This document shows positions 21,682-28,854 of a stretch of 38,452 bases of DNA, in pieces (the first letter of the stretch is position 1; the number at the start of each line of letters is the position of its first letter). This DNA comes from Candidatus Woesearchaeota archaeon (lineage in GTDB: Archaea > Nanobdellota > Nanobdellia > Woesearchaeales > ARS49): positions 1 to 38,452 of the forward strand of contig NYZT01000043.1 in assembly GCA_002687275.1 (NCBI GenBank). The letters are read 5' to 3'. A program made the position numbers and the translations under genes. Below the pieces are notes generated by a model, which saw nothing but the letters and a program-made list of their open reading frames with translations, ran no database searches and was not told where the DNA came from.

Positions 21682-22152
21682 GTGCTTCGGCGCTTGGCGC
21701 ATCTAGAACTTTTCTACACGTCCTTACTCTGCATCCCTACTGTTAAGCCAGACTACGTGTTGGCAAACTACTTGAAAACCACCACGTTGACAGCGTCCAT
21801 GGCCACGAGACGCTTTTCTGTCACCGGCCCTCCTATAGAGACCCTTATTGAACAGTTAAAAAAGGCAGGCATGTCTAAGACGTTTTTTCGTCGCAAGCTC
21901 ACCGCAAGCGGTGTCAAGGCTGTCTACTCCTGCACTGACAGAATAATAACTACCTCTCGAGCCGCCCATCCCTTCCCGCACATCAAAGAAGAGAAACTGG
22001 TGTATTTTAACAGCATAACACTCACCGGCGATAACCGCATGGCACCCTTTGTTTCCATATGCGAAGCATGGCAGGAAAGAAATGAGGGGTGGGTAGACCG
22101 CACGTATCCAGAACCAAAAAGCAAGCCTTGCTACAATGGCGTAACAGATTAA
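21682..22152 (+). CDS. unidentified protein (156 aa)
   Basis: It starts with GTG at 21682, four bases after an AGGTGG ribosome-binding site, downstream of a TATA at 21616-21628; so it has a real leader, unlike most neighbours. An internal ATG at 21799 would give a shorter form beginning MATRRFSVTGPPIETLIEQL. The protein is soluble, with basic central helices and a C-terminal EAWQERNEGWVDRTYP. I recognise no family. Confidence 0.55.
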   Translation: MLRRLAHLELFYTSLLCIPTVKPDYVLANYLKTTTLTASMATRRFSVTGPPIETLIEQLKKAGMSKTFFRRKLTASGVKAVYSCTDRIITTSRAAHPFPHIKEEKLVYFNSITLTGDNRMAPFVSICEAWQERNEGWVDRTYPEPKSKPCYNGVTD

Positions 22153-22274
22153 AAGTACGTACCCAAAGATATTATACCTCAGGTGTTGTTATTGTCACTA
22201 TCTTCGCGTACTAAGTACGGGAAAAGGAGGTATCTTCGTCAAGCGGAACTCACGTTTCGCTTGCGATTTTTCCA

Positions 22275-22298
22275 AAACGTTCTTATACTAGAACGTTT
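22275..22298. promoter_or_regulatory. 9-bp inverted repeat embracing a TATA box
   Basis: AAACGTTCT (22275-22283), spacer TATACT, AGAACGTTT (22290-22298). The spacer is the TATA core, about 24 bases before the ATG at 22310. Perfect symmetry around a TATA is a strong hint of a repressor site that competes with TBP. Confidence 0.65.
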
Positions 22299-22309
22299 GC
22301 AGTTCCACT

Positions 22310-22783
22310 ATGAACAAGCCCAATCTGGCCTTAATTCTCGTGGTCATCGTTGCACTGCTTGCACTCGCGCAAGTTATCTCAGTACGAACAACCGGCCAAG
22401 GGATAAGTCACGTGATCTTGTCCAGCCAATACGCGTCGTATAGTGATCGAAACGCCCGGCTTCAAGCCGTACAATCAGCGTACCAGCAAAGGCTTGCAGA
22501 TCGTGGAGTCAAAGTGTACAGTGGTTCGGTGATTCGAAACCCTGATGCAGGGAGAGTCACTCGCTATCATTACGTGAACCCGCAGGCTTCCATAACTACC
22601 AGGAGCAACCAAGCTAGATACATGGGCGACCTTGACCGAAGAACAGCAGTGATTAACCAGTGGAGAGAGTCCGGAAGAAGGAGTGAGAGAGCCGTGGACA
22701 ATCTAAAGGACCAGAGCGTCACCTTGCGAAACCAGTACCGTGGCCAAGAAGACTGGTCGAGCAGCTTGTACCGAAGAACCTAG
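22310..22783 (+). CDS. secreted or membrane-anchored small protein (157 aa)
   Basis: One N-terminal hydrophobic helix (about 5-23, NLALILVVIVALLALAQVI) is followed by about 130 polar residues rich in Arg/Gln/Ser, with helical repeats (RNARLQAVQSAYQQRLADRG, RRTAVINQWRESGRRSERA). It is probably exposed outside the membrane. TATA at 22284-22289 fixes the start. The gene appears tightly regulated through the inverted repeat around that TATA. Its TAG overlaps the convergent methyltransferase stop (CTAG). Function unknown. Confidence 0.6.
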   Translation: MNKPNLALILVVIVALLALAQVISVRTTGQGISHVILSSQYASYSDRNARLQAVQSAYQQRLADRGVKVYSGSVIRNPDAGRVTRYHYVNPQASITTRSNQARYMGDLDRRTAVINQWRESGRRSERAVDNLKDQSVTLRNQYRGQEDWSSSLYRRT

Positions 22784-23592
22784 ACCGCTCTCAAAAAACT
22801 GATAAAGTATCCGCCTGTCTTGTCATCCTCATCCTCTGTCTGATGATACACGTCTAGGATAACCTTGCTTGGTTTGTACACGCTTTCCTCGAACGAAAAT
22901 AGTTGTTCTGCCTTAGCACCATCAACTGGCAGCGAAAGGCAGCCCTCCTCAAAGTTTGTGCGCATCTGACCCAACTTGGACAGCTCTTCACGTTTTGCAT
23001 TACTGTACGTAACACGAACACAGATTCCTCCTGGCTTGGACAGCTGACGGAGATTTCTTGAGATGACTTTGTCGGTGAGCAAGTCATCGTACAATTCTTC
23101 TGGATCCTCTGTATCTTCCTCTTCTGGATCCTTGGCTTCGGACAGGTACTTGGCCACTTTGGCATCTTGAGGATGCATGTAGCCGTGCTTGTTGTAAAAG
23201 CCCTGGCAGTCCTCTCCAGGAGCGATGTTAGGAAAGCAAAAAATTACTAAGTCCGCTTTTTGTTTCAGTTTAAAATCAGGAAGGTAGGTCTCGATAAAGG
23301 TGGCCTGGGGAACCCTTTCTTTGGCCTTTGCTAACATTTTGTGCGAGCCATCCACACCGATGAACTTGCTTTTGGGGAAGAGCTTGGCCAGCTCTGCTAG
23401 CAACTGCCCGCCACCACAAGCAAAGTCAAGGATGGTTTCGGGTTCGTGCTTGCAAAACCTTCGTATCTCCTTGGCTATCTTCTTGTACGCGATGGCGTGC
23501 GAGCGGTCGTCTGCCTGGCCCAACCACCACTGGCCTACGGCTTGGTTGTAGCTTTCTTGACCCTTGTCTAGCTCGTCATCAAAATTGATCAT
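22780..23592 (-). CDS. class I SAM-dependent methyltransferase
   Basis: A 270-residue methyltransferase with motif I ILDFACGGGQLLAELAKLFP, strand-2 acidic FIGVDGSHKMLAKAKE, and a post-motif LVIFCFPNIAPGED. A long acidic insertion (about 145-170, SEAKDPEEEDTEDPEELYDD) precedes the later strands, and there is no DNA-methylase NPPY. The type fits small-molecule or protein methylation. A TATA (TTAAAAAC, 23615-23622) supports the ATG. Substrate unknown. Confidence 0.75.
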   Translation of the reverse strand: MINFDDELDKGQESYNQAVGQWWLGQADDRSHAIAYKKIAKEIRRFCKHEPETILDFACGGGQLLAELAKLFPKSKFIGVDGSHKMLAKAKERVPQATFIETYLPDFKLKQKADLVIFCFPNIAPGEDCQGFYNKHGYMHPQDAKVAKYLSEAKDPEEEDTEDPEELYDDLLTDKVISRNLRQLSKPGGICVRVTYSNAKREELSKLGQMRTNFEEGCLSLPVDGAKAEQLFSFEESVYKPSKVILDVYHQTEDEDDKTGGYFISFLRAV

Positions 23593-23671
23593 GGAATGAT
23601 CGCGCTATCGCTTGCTTAAAAACTTTCCCAAAATTCACAATAATTATAAATCCCTAGTCTTGACAGCGAGT

Positions 23672-24178
23672 ATGCCTCACGTGTCAGTACCGGAGGATGG
23701 TATAGGACAGGATGCTGAGTTCTTCCAGTCCTTGGAAAGTTCTTGCTCCGAGGCTGGCTTTAGAGCGGTGGATGGGCATCCTGAACTATTAAAACGAGAA
23801 GAGGGAGGCAGCACAGAGTTTATCTGGCTGGGACGTCCCGCTCTCTACATCCAAACAGAACATCCTGACAGGATCCGGGATAACCTCGTAAGCAGGCCTG
23901 GCATGACGCGCAAGGCAGCACTGCCCGCAATTCCTGTCCTGGTTGGCTACGCACTCCTTGCTCATTATATGGGAGACGCCATCGTGAAATCGTTTGATGA
24001 GCCCATGTTTGGATGGCTCGCCTACCTCACCGGCACCATGGTTGGTGGCCTGGCCGTGGTTGCAGTCATACAAGAATTCTTTCTCAGCAGATGGTACAAC
24101 CAAGCAGAGCAGGCACTCCAAGACGACAGCCAGCAAATAGTAGAAGGTGCAGACGTGGCAGGCACTGTTGCGGAATAG
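23672..24178 (+). CDS. membrane protein with two helices (168 aa)
   Basis: About 80 soluble N-terminal residues are followed by two membrane helices (about 87-105, AIPVLVGYALLAHYMGDAI; about 118-138, LAYLTGTMVGGLAVVAVIQEF) and an acidic tail. The frame extends back to 23612, but the TATA AATTATAAATC (23642-23652) is 25 bases before the ATG at 23672. No family recognised. polX follows 30 bases after the stop, with its own TATA over this gene's stop codon. Confidence 0.6.
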   Translation: MPHVSVPEDGIGQDAEFFQSLESSCSEAGFRAVDGHPELLKREEGGSTEFIWLGRPALYIQTEHPDRIRDNLVSRPGMTRKAALPAIPVLVGYALLAHYMGDAIVKSFDEPMFGWLAYLTGTMVGGLAVVAVIQEFFLSRWYNQAEQALQDDSQQIVEGADVAGTVAE

Positions 24179-24208
24179 TTTAAATATCCGTACGCTCCTC
24201 CAGCGCCC

Positions 24209-25900
24209 ATGATCAACAAGGCCATAGCACAACTGTTCTATGACATGGCAGATATGTTCGAATTCTTAGGTGTGGAGTGGAAGCCGCAAGCGTACAGGCG
24301 AGGAGCGCAAAACATCCTCGGGCTAGGCAAAGACCTCGGAGCAATCTACGAAGAAGAAGGAATAAGAGGGCTAAAGGCCATTCCTGGCATTGGCGAGGCC
24401 ATGGCCTCAAAGATAGAAGAATACATCACAACCGGGAAGCTAAAAACCTACCAAAAACTACGAAAAAAGCTTCCAAAAGGTGTCGTGGAGTTGATGGACG
24501 TCCCAGGATTGGGGGCAAAGAAAGCCGCTATCTTGCACAAAAAGCTCAAGGTAGGCACGGTGGCACAACTACGAAAGGCCATCAAACAACACAAGGTAGC
24601 AAAACTCGAGGGTTTTGGGCCAAAAAGTGAAGCAAACATACTCAAGGGACTGGACATTTTCAAAAGAAAGGGAGAGCGAGTGCTCATGGCCACCGTACGC
24701 CCGCTCGCAGACAGCATGGTGGCTAGACTGCAAAAAGTCAAAGGGGTTACCCGGGTGGACCTTGCCGGAAGCATGCGCAGATGGCGTCCAACGGTTAAGG
24801 ACATCGACATCTTATGCATTAGCGATTCTAGCAAAGTCATAGAAGCATTTTGTGGCATGTCCAACGTGAAGGAGGTCATCGCTCAGGGAAAAACAAAAGC
24901 TAGCGTGTTCGTAGAAGAAGGAGTAGAGGTTGATCTCAGGGTGGTGCCAAAAGAAAGCTACGGCGCGGCACTGAATTATTTCACCGGAAGCAAAGAGCAC
25001 AACATCTCCCTGCGCAAGATCGCCATCCAAAAAGGGCTCAAGCTAAACGAGTACGGACTATTCTCGAAAACAAGGGCTGTCGCAGGCAAAACCGAAAAAG
25101 AACTCTATCGCAAGCTAGGACTGCCCTACATCGAGCCAGAACTACGAGAGGGACACGGCGAGCTAACCACCCACCAGCCAAAACTCGTGACGCTACAAGA
25201 CGTCAAGGCAGACCTCCAGATGCACACCACGTTCTCAGACGGAAACTATTCTGTAGCGGACATGGCCAAGGCAGCCAAACCCCTAAAGTACATCGCGATA
25301 ACAGACCATTATGGGCGGATACCTATAGCTAATCCTGTCAACAAGCGAAGGTTTGCAAAGTATTCCAAGGCCATCGATGAGGCAAACAAGAAACTAAGGG
25401 GAATAATGGTGCTAAAAGGATTAGAGGTGGACATTGACAAGGAAGGCAACGTAGAATGCGAGCCATCCATACTCAAACAGTTAGATTACTGCCTGGCAGC
25501 AGTCCATCGTGCCTTCACCATGGACAAAAAAGCCATGACCAAGCGCCTGTGCAATGCCATGGACAACGAGTACGTGACCGCACTGGCACATCCTACTGGA
25601 AAAGTGGTGCTCGAACGAGACCCCATAGTGTTTGACACCAAAAAAGTGTTCGCCCACGCAGCCAAGACCCAAACCGCGCTAGAAATAAACGCCCACCCCT
25701 CAAGAACAGACCTGGGGGCAAGCATGATCCAAGAAGCCATCGCCCACAAAGTAAAACTCACCATGGGCACGGACAGCCACAGCACAGAACACCTGCGCTA
25801 CCTAGAGTACGGGGTGAGGAACGCGAGAAGGGGATGGGCAGAAAAAAAGCACATCCTAAACTGTCTATCGTTACGGCAGTTTATGAAAGCAAAAAAATGA
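24209..25900 (+). CDS. polX: DNA polymerase X with PHP domain
   Basis: A 563-residue family X polymerase for gap-filling repair. It has an N-terminal 8-kDa-like HhH domain (LKAIPGIGEAMASKIEEYI), a second HhH (LMDVPGLGAKKAAILHKKL), and the nucleotidyltransferase core AGSMRRWRPTVKDIDILC with its catalytic Asp pair and a third Asp in VEVDLRVV. The C-terminal PHP domain (about 335-563) keeps metal motifs DLQMHTTFSDG, ITDHYGR, ALAHPTG and MGTDSHSTEHL, so its 3'-5' exonuclease/phosphoesterase is probably active. A TATA at 24178-24187 overlaps the previous stop. The TGA overlaps the mutY ATG, giving a coupled repair operon. Confidence 0.95.
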   Translation: MINKAIAQLFYDMADMFEFLGVEWKPQAYRRGAQNILGLGKDLGAIYEEEGIRGLKAIPGIGEAMASKIEEYITTGKLKTYQKLRKKLPKGVVELMDVPGLGAKKAAILHKKLKVGTVAQLRKAIKQHKVAKLEGFGPKSEANILKGLDIFKRKGERVLMATVRPLADSMVARLQKVKGVTRVDLAGSMRRWRPTVKDIDILCISDSSKVIEAFCGMSNVKEVIAQGKTKASVFVEEGVEVDLRVVPKESYGAALNYFTGSKEHNISLRKIAIQKGLKLNEYGLFSKTRAVAGKTEKELYRKLGLPYIEPELREGHGELTTHQPKLVTLQDVKADLQMHTTFSDGNYSVADMAKAAKPLKYIAITDHYGRIPIANPVNKRRFAKYSKAIDEANKKLRGIMVLKGLEVDIDKEGNVECEPSILKQLDYCLAAVHRAFTMDKKAMTKRLCNAMDNEYVTALAHPTGKVVLERDPIVFDTKKVFAHAAKTQTALEINAHPSRTDLGASMIQEAIAHKVKLTMGTDSHSTEHLRYLEYGVRNARRGWAEKKHILNCLSLRQFMKAKK

Positions 25901-26658
25901 AACTACAGACCAAAGTGTTGGGATGGTACAAAAGGAACAAGCGTGACCTCCCCTGGAGGCGGACGACCAACCCCTACCACATTCTCGTCTCAGAAGTCAT
26001 GCTCCAACAAACCCAGGTGGATCGTGTGATTCCTTACTACAAACGATGGCTCAAGGAATTTCCCACGCTTGCCGCGCTAGCAAGGGCGCCCACGAGGAAG
26101 GTCCTGGCGATATGGTCAGGCCTGGGCTACAACAATCGCGCGCTGCGCTTGCAAAAGCTCGCACAGCAAACAAGCAAGCTGCCGCAGACTGAGGAAGAAC
26201 TGCGCCAGCTTCCTGGCATCGGCCCGTACACCGCCCGAGCCATACTTGCCTTTGCCTTCAACAGAGATGTTGCTGTCGTGGACACCAACATTAGGCGGGT
26301 GTTGATCCACGAGCTTGGACTCCCAGAAGACATCTCTGAAGCAGGGCTAGAGGCCGTGGCGCTTGCCCAGATTCCTAGGGGGAATAGTTGTGAGTGGCAC
26401 AACGCGCTCATGGATTATGGGGCGCTGCATGCCACGTCAAGAAAGACAGGCATAAAGCCACTAAGCACCCAACCCAGGTTTGCTGGCTCGACAAGATGGG
26501 TCAGAGGCCAAATAGTCAGAGCCCTAGTAAAGGAAAAGAGTATACCTCTACCTGAGCTTGAGCAAGCGTTCCCACACACTCGCTTTAGCGAAGTGGTGGC
26601 AAAACTTCGGCAAGAAGGTCTGGTTCGTCAGGTTGGCTCTCGCCTGCAGCTTGGGTGA
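25897..26658 (+). CDS. mutY: A/G-specific adenine glycosylase (MutY) lacking the Fe-S cluster
   Basis: A 253-residue HhH-GPD glycosylase that excises adenine opposite 8-oxoguanine. It keeps catalytic Glu33 (SEVMLQQTQV), the HhH LPGIGPYTARAIL and Asp129 (VVDTN). The segment after NALMDYGA, where MutY normally has four Cys for [4Fe-4S], reads LHATSRKTGIKPLSTQPRF and has none. The C-terminal part is a short winged-helix-like region rather than the full NUDIX-like 8-oxoG domain. The ATG at 25897 overlaps the polX stop (ATGA). Cluster-free MutY forms are known; a related mismatch glycosylase role cannot be excluded. Confidence 0.85.
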   Translation: MKLQTKVLGWYKRNKRDLPWRRTTNPYHILVSEVMLQQTQVDRVIPYYKRWLKEFPTLAALARAPTRKVLAIWSGLGYNNRALRLQKLAQQTSKLPQTEEELRQLPGIGPYTARAILAFAFNRDVAVVDTNIRRVLIHELGLPEDISEAGLEAVALAQIPRGNSCEWHNALMDYGALHATSRKTGIKPLSTQPRFAGSTRWVRGQIVRALVKEKSIPLPELEQAFPHTRFSEVVAKLRQEGLVRQVGSRLQLG

Positions 26659-26980
26659 GCGCTCCTAGTGCCTCTGCGTACGACTTTCGCTTGTGGACTG
26701 CGTGCTTCTTCCGCAACGCCGTGGTTACCTTCTTGATGGCGTTCTTCACCATGTGGCGCTCGCCGAATCCTTGGGCGTGCACGTGGACGTTGTCCCTTCC
26801 GCTGTTCATGTGCAGACTGCACTCTAAACCCTGCAATTTTCTTGTTCGCGCGTTTCCTTTTGTCACAACAGCGCGTATGCTACCTTCTATATCCTGCTTC
26901 CTTAGAAAACCTTCCAACTCTTCCCGTATGAGCCCTGTGTTGAGTGGCGCAACCTTCGAGCTCACGTCAATGGTTGTCAT
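26585..26980 (-). CDS. small basic protein, possibly ribosome-hibernation-factor-like
   Basis: A 131-residue protein. The N-terminal 95 residues could form a beta-alpha-beta-beta-beta-alpha fold: GSIRAVVTKGNARTRKLQGL, ECSLHMNSGRDNVHVHAQGF, and a basic helix HMVKNAIKKVTTALRKKHAVHK. The general look is that of HPF/RaiA proteins that bind idle ribosomes, but this is by pattern only. It has a strong GGAGGT ribosome-binding site about nine bases before ATG, and a TATA near 27015-27025, so it is a leadered gene. Its 3' end overlaps mutY antisense by 74 bases. Confidence 0.5.
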   Translation of the reverse strand: MTTIDVSSKVAPLNTGLIREELEGFLRKQDIEGSIRAVVTKGNARTRKLQGLECSLHMNSGRDNVHVHAQGFGERHMVKNAIKKVTTALRKKHAVHKRKSYAEALGALTQAAGESQPDEPDLLAEVLPPLR

Positions 26981-27026
26981 GGCCCTACCTCCAACTACTC
27001 GGGTAAGGATAACTAGTATTTATATT

Positions 27027-27800
27027 TTATGAATCTTTACAATCTTTGTAACGTTTAATCCTTTGACTCCAAACTTGCTCGTAAACCTGTCGGAAGGTAT
27101 CTGCAATGACTTTATCTTTTATCAAGAAGGCCTTTGGAATTTTTTTGGTATAATATTGCATGTACAACATGTCGTCCACGACGCCCCATTCTGTCTCGTT
27201 GTTCAATTCTGCGAACCCTGTTTCAGTTATTTTGTTTTTTCTTTTCTTTTCCAATAGCTTGTCTTCCATGGGGAAGAGTATTTTTCCCCGAACCTTCAAC
27301 TTATTTCTCAATGCGTGGTGTTCATCATAAAACGCAACCAAACGCTGGTACGCGTGTTTCTTAGCTCCATATACTCGCTCAGTGGACTTCGGGGTTAGCT
27401 TGCCATTTATCTCGTACCACATGGACTTAATCCCGGTAAAGCCTTCATAATACTTATACTCGGATAGGGGGTGCCCGAATTTTTTCTTCTTAAGGTGAAT
27501 CAGTTCAGCTTGCACTTCCTTCCTCTGCTTTTCAAGCGTTTGTTGTTTCTCTCTAAACAGCTCGTTCAGCGATTCGGAGGGTGCTGGCATGAAGACTTTT
27601 GTGTTGTTCCGAAAACGAAAACTTACAAGACCTTTCGAGACAAGTTCTTCAAGAATCTTGTAGATGTTGGAGCTCGCTATGCCGCTTTCACTACATATTT
27701 GCCCGGTTTGGGCCTCGCCTAAGGTAAGAAGAGCCATATATGTTCTTGATTCTTGTGAGGTTAGGTCGATATTCTTTAGCATGAGCTCAATTTTCTTCAT
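27027..27800 (-). CDS. TrmB-family transcriptional regulator
   Basis: A 257-residue regulator. The N-terminal winged helix (about 8-75, LTSQESRTYMALLTLGEAQTG, ASSNIYKILEELVSKGLVSF) matches the TrmB family. A coiled-coil linker (about 85-110) and a C-terminal effector-like domain follow; known TrmB proteins sense sugars through the latter. It is divergent from a binding lipoprotein gene, with an operator palindrome adjoining its own start, so it most likely controls itself and that gene. Ligand unknown; the partner gene suggests the same ligand is bound outside the cell. Confidence 0.85.
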   Translation of the reverse strand: MKKIELMLKNIDLTSQESRTYMALLTLGEAQTGQICSESGIASSNIYKILEELVSKGLVSFRFRNNTKVFMPAPSESLNELFREKQQTLEKQRKEVQAELIHLKKKKFGHPLSEYKYYEGFTGIKSMWYEINGKLTPKSTERVYGAKKHAYQRLVAFYDEHHALRNKLKVRGKILFPMEDKLLEKKRKNKITETGFAELNNETEWGVVDDMLYMQYYTKKIPKAFLIKDKVIADTFRQVYEQVWSQRIKRYKDCKDS

Positions 27801-27801
27801 T

Positions 27802-27835
27802 CTACTATAAGGATATAGTAGCTAGATTTTAAATC
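27802..27835. promoter_or_regulatory. operator palindrome and shared TATA of the TrmB/lipoprotein pair
   Basis: CTACTATA-AGGA-TATAGTAG (27802-27821) is a perfect 8-bp inverted repeat right before the TrmB start. Next to it AGATTTTAAATCTT (27823-27836) is a nearly symmetric TATA about 28-30 bases from both starts (27800 minus, 27858 plus). One TATA thus appears to serve both genes, with the operator at the regulator's transcription start. Confidence 0.65.
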
Positions 27836-27857
27836 TTTTGGTTGATTCTAGATACAC

Positions 27858-28841
27858 ATGAAAAAGATACTCATACTACTGCTCCTGCTATTCGCATGTG
27901 GTTCTCAGAACGACACCTTTGACGTCGGAGTAATCGTGCCTCTCACAGGACCTGCTAGCTACTACTCCCAGAATTACGTCAAGGGTATGGAATTAGCGCT
28001 CGAGGAAACCCCGGGAATACAGATCCATGTACAAGATGGAAAATTGGATAGCACTGAAAGTATAAAGGTAGCAAACAGCCTTGAACACTTGGTAGATCCT
28101 GAGGCATACCTCGTCGTTTTTGGAGTGCCAACACACGCCGTAGCGCCTCTACTCCAGGAAACAGGAAAACCGCTTCTCTATGAAGCATACACGCGAGACA
28201 TAGCAGAACTCTATCCCAACGCATACAAATCCAACTTTGATGCGCAGTCAAGCTGCAAAGAACTCACAAAACGCATTGCTCATGAAAAAATAGGCGTGTT
28301 GTTTGCTAATATAATGTACACTGACGAATGCTTAAAGGGAATACGCCAGGTAACCGACGTAACCGAGTATAGATATCCTTATGGAAACCTCGACTTCAGA
28401 ACCTTACTTCTCAAAGCAGAAAAAGACGGCATCGAGAGATTGTTCATCATGGGGCTAAGCCACGAAATACTTAACATGTTTAAGCAACTTACCGAAATGG
28501 GCTCTGACATGCGGGTTGCTTGTGCAGCCAGTTCAGAATGCATCATTCCCTTAGTTGAGAAGAGCATCCCGCAAGATCGACTAAAAGGGACGCTCTCCGT
28601 AGATTACATACCTGAAACAATCGTTGGCTCAGAATTTGGCAAAAAGTACTTGCAAAAATATCCAGAAGCAGAAAAAACGGAAATCATGAATGCTGCTGCA
28701 GGGTTCGAAGCAATAAAGGTGCTTGCGTCAAGGTTTGGAGACTACACAAGCATTATCGGCACCAAAGGATTCCAAAACCGAATAATGCAAACCGAACACT
28801 ACGTTTACGAGTATGACGGAGGATGGAAGGTAGTAGGATAA
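27858..28841 (+). CDS. periplasmic-binding-fold lipoprotein (LivJ-like), second copy
   Basis: A 327-residue lipoprotein: signal MKKILILLLLLFACGSQ (Cys14), then DVGVIVPLTGPASYYSQNYVKGMELALEE, the type I binding-protein start. FGVPTHAVAPLLQETGKPLLYE is the inter-lobe ligand region and NAAAGFEAIKVLASRF the second-lobe helix. It is clearly related in fold to the protein at 19091 but distant in sequence. No ABC permease is beside it. Control by the divergent TrmB regulator is inferred from the shared TATA and palindrome. A single extra pair of Cys (SSCKE, DECLKG) may form a disulphide. Confidence 0.8.
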   Translation: MKKILILLLLLFACGSQNDTFDVGVIVPLTGPASYYSQNYVKGMELALEETPGIQIHVQDGKLDSTESIKVANSLEHLVDPEAYLVVFGVPTHAVAPLLQETGKPLLYEAYTRDIAELYPNAYKSNFDAQSSCKELTKRIAHEKIGVLFANIMYTDECLKGIRQVTDVTEYRYPYGNLDFRTLLLKAEKDGIERLFIMGLSHEILNMFKQLTEMGSDMRVACAASSECIIPLVEKSIPQDRLKGTLSVDYIPETIVGSEFGKKYLQKYPEAEKTEIMNAAAGFEAIKVLASRFGDYTSIIGTKGFQNRIMQTEHYVYEYDGGWKVVG

Positions 28842-28854
28842 GCGATCCCAGAGA

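Noticed and set aside
22183-22443. 86-codon frame with a GGAGGT motif near 22206
   Set aside because: No ATG, GTG or TTG lies at proper distance from the GGAGGT, the frame overlaps the TATA-driven gene at 22310, and it has no promoter of its own.
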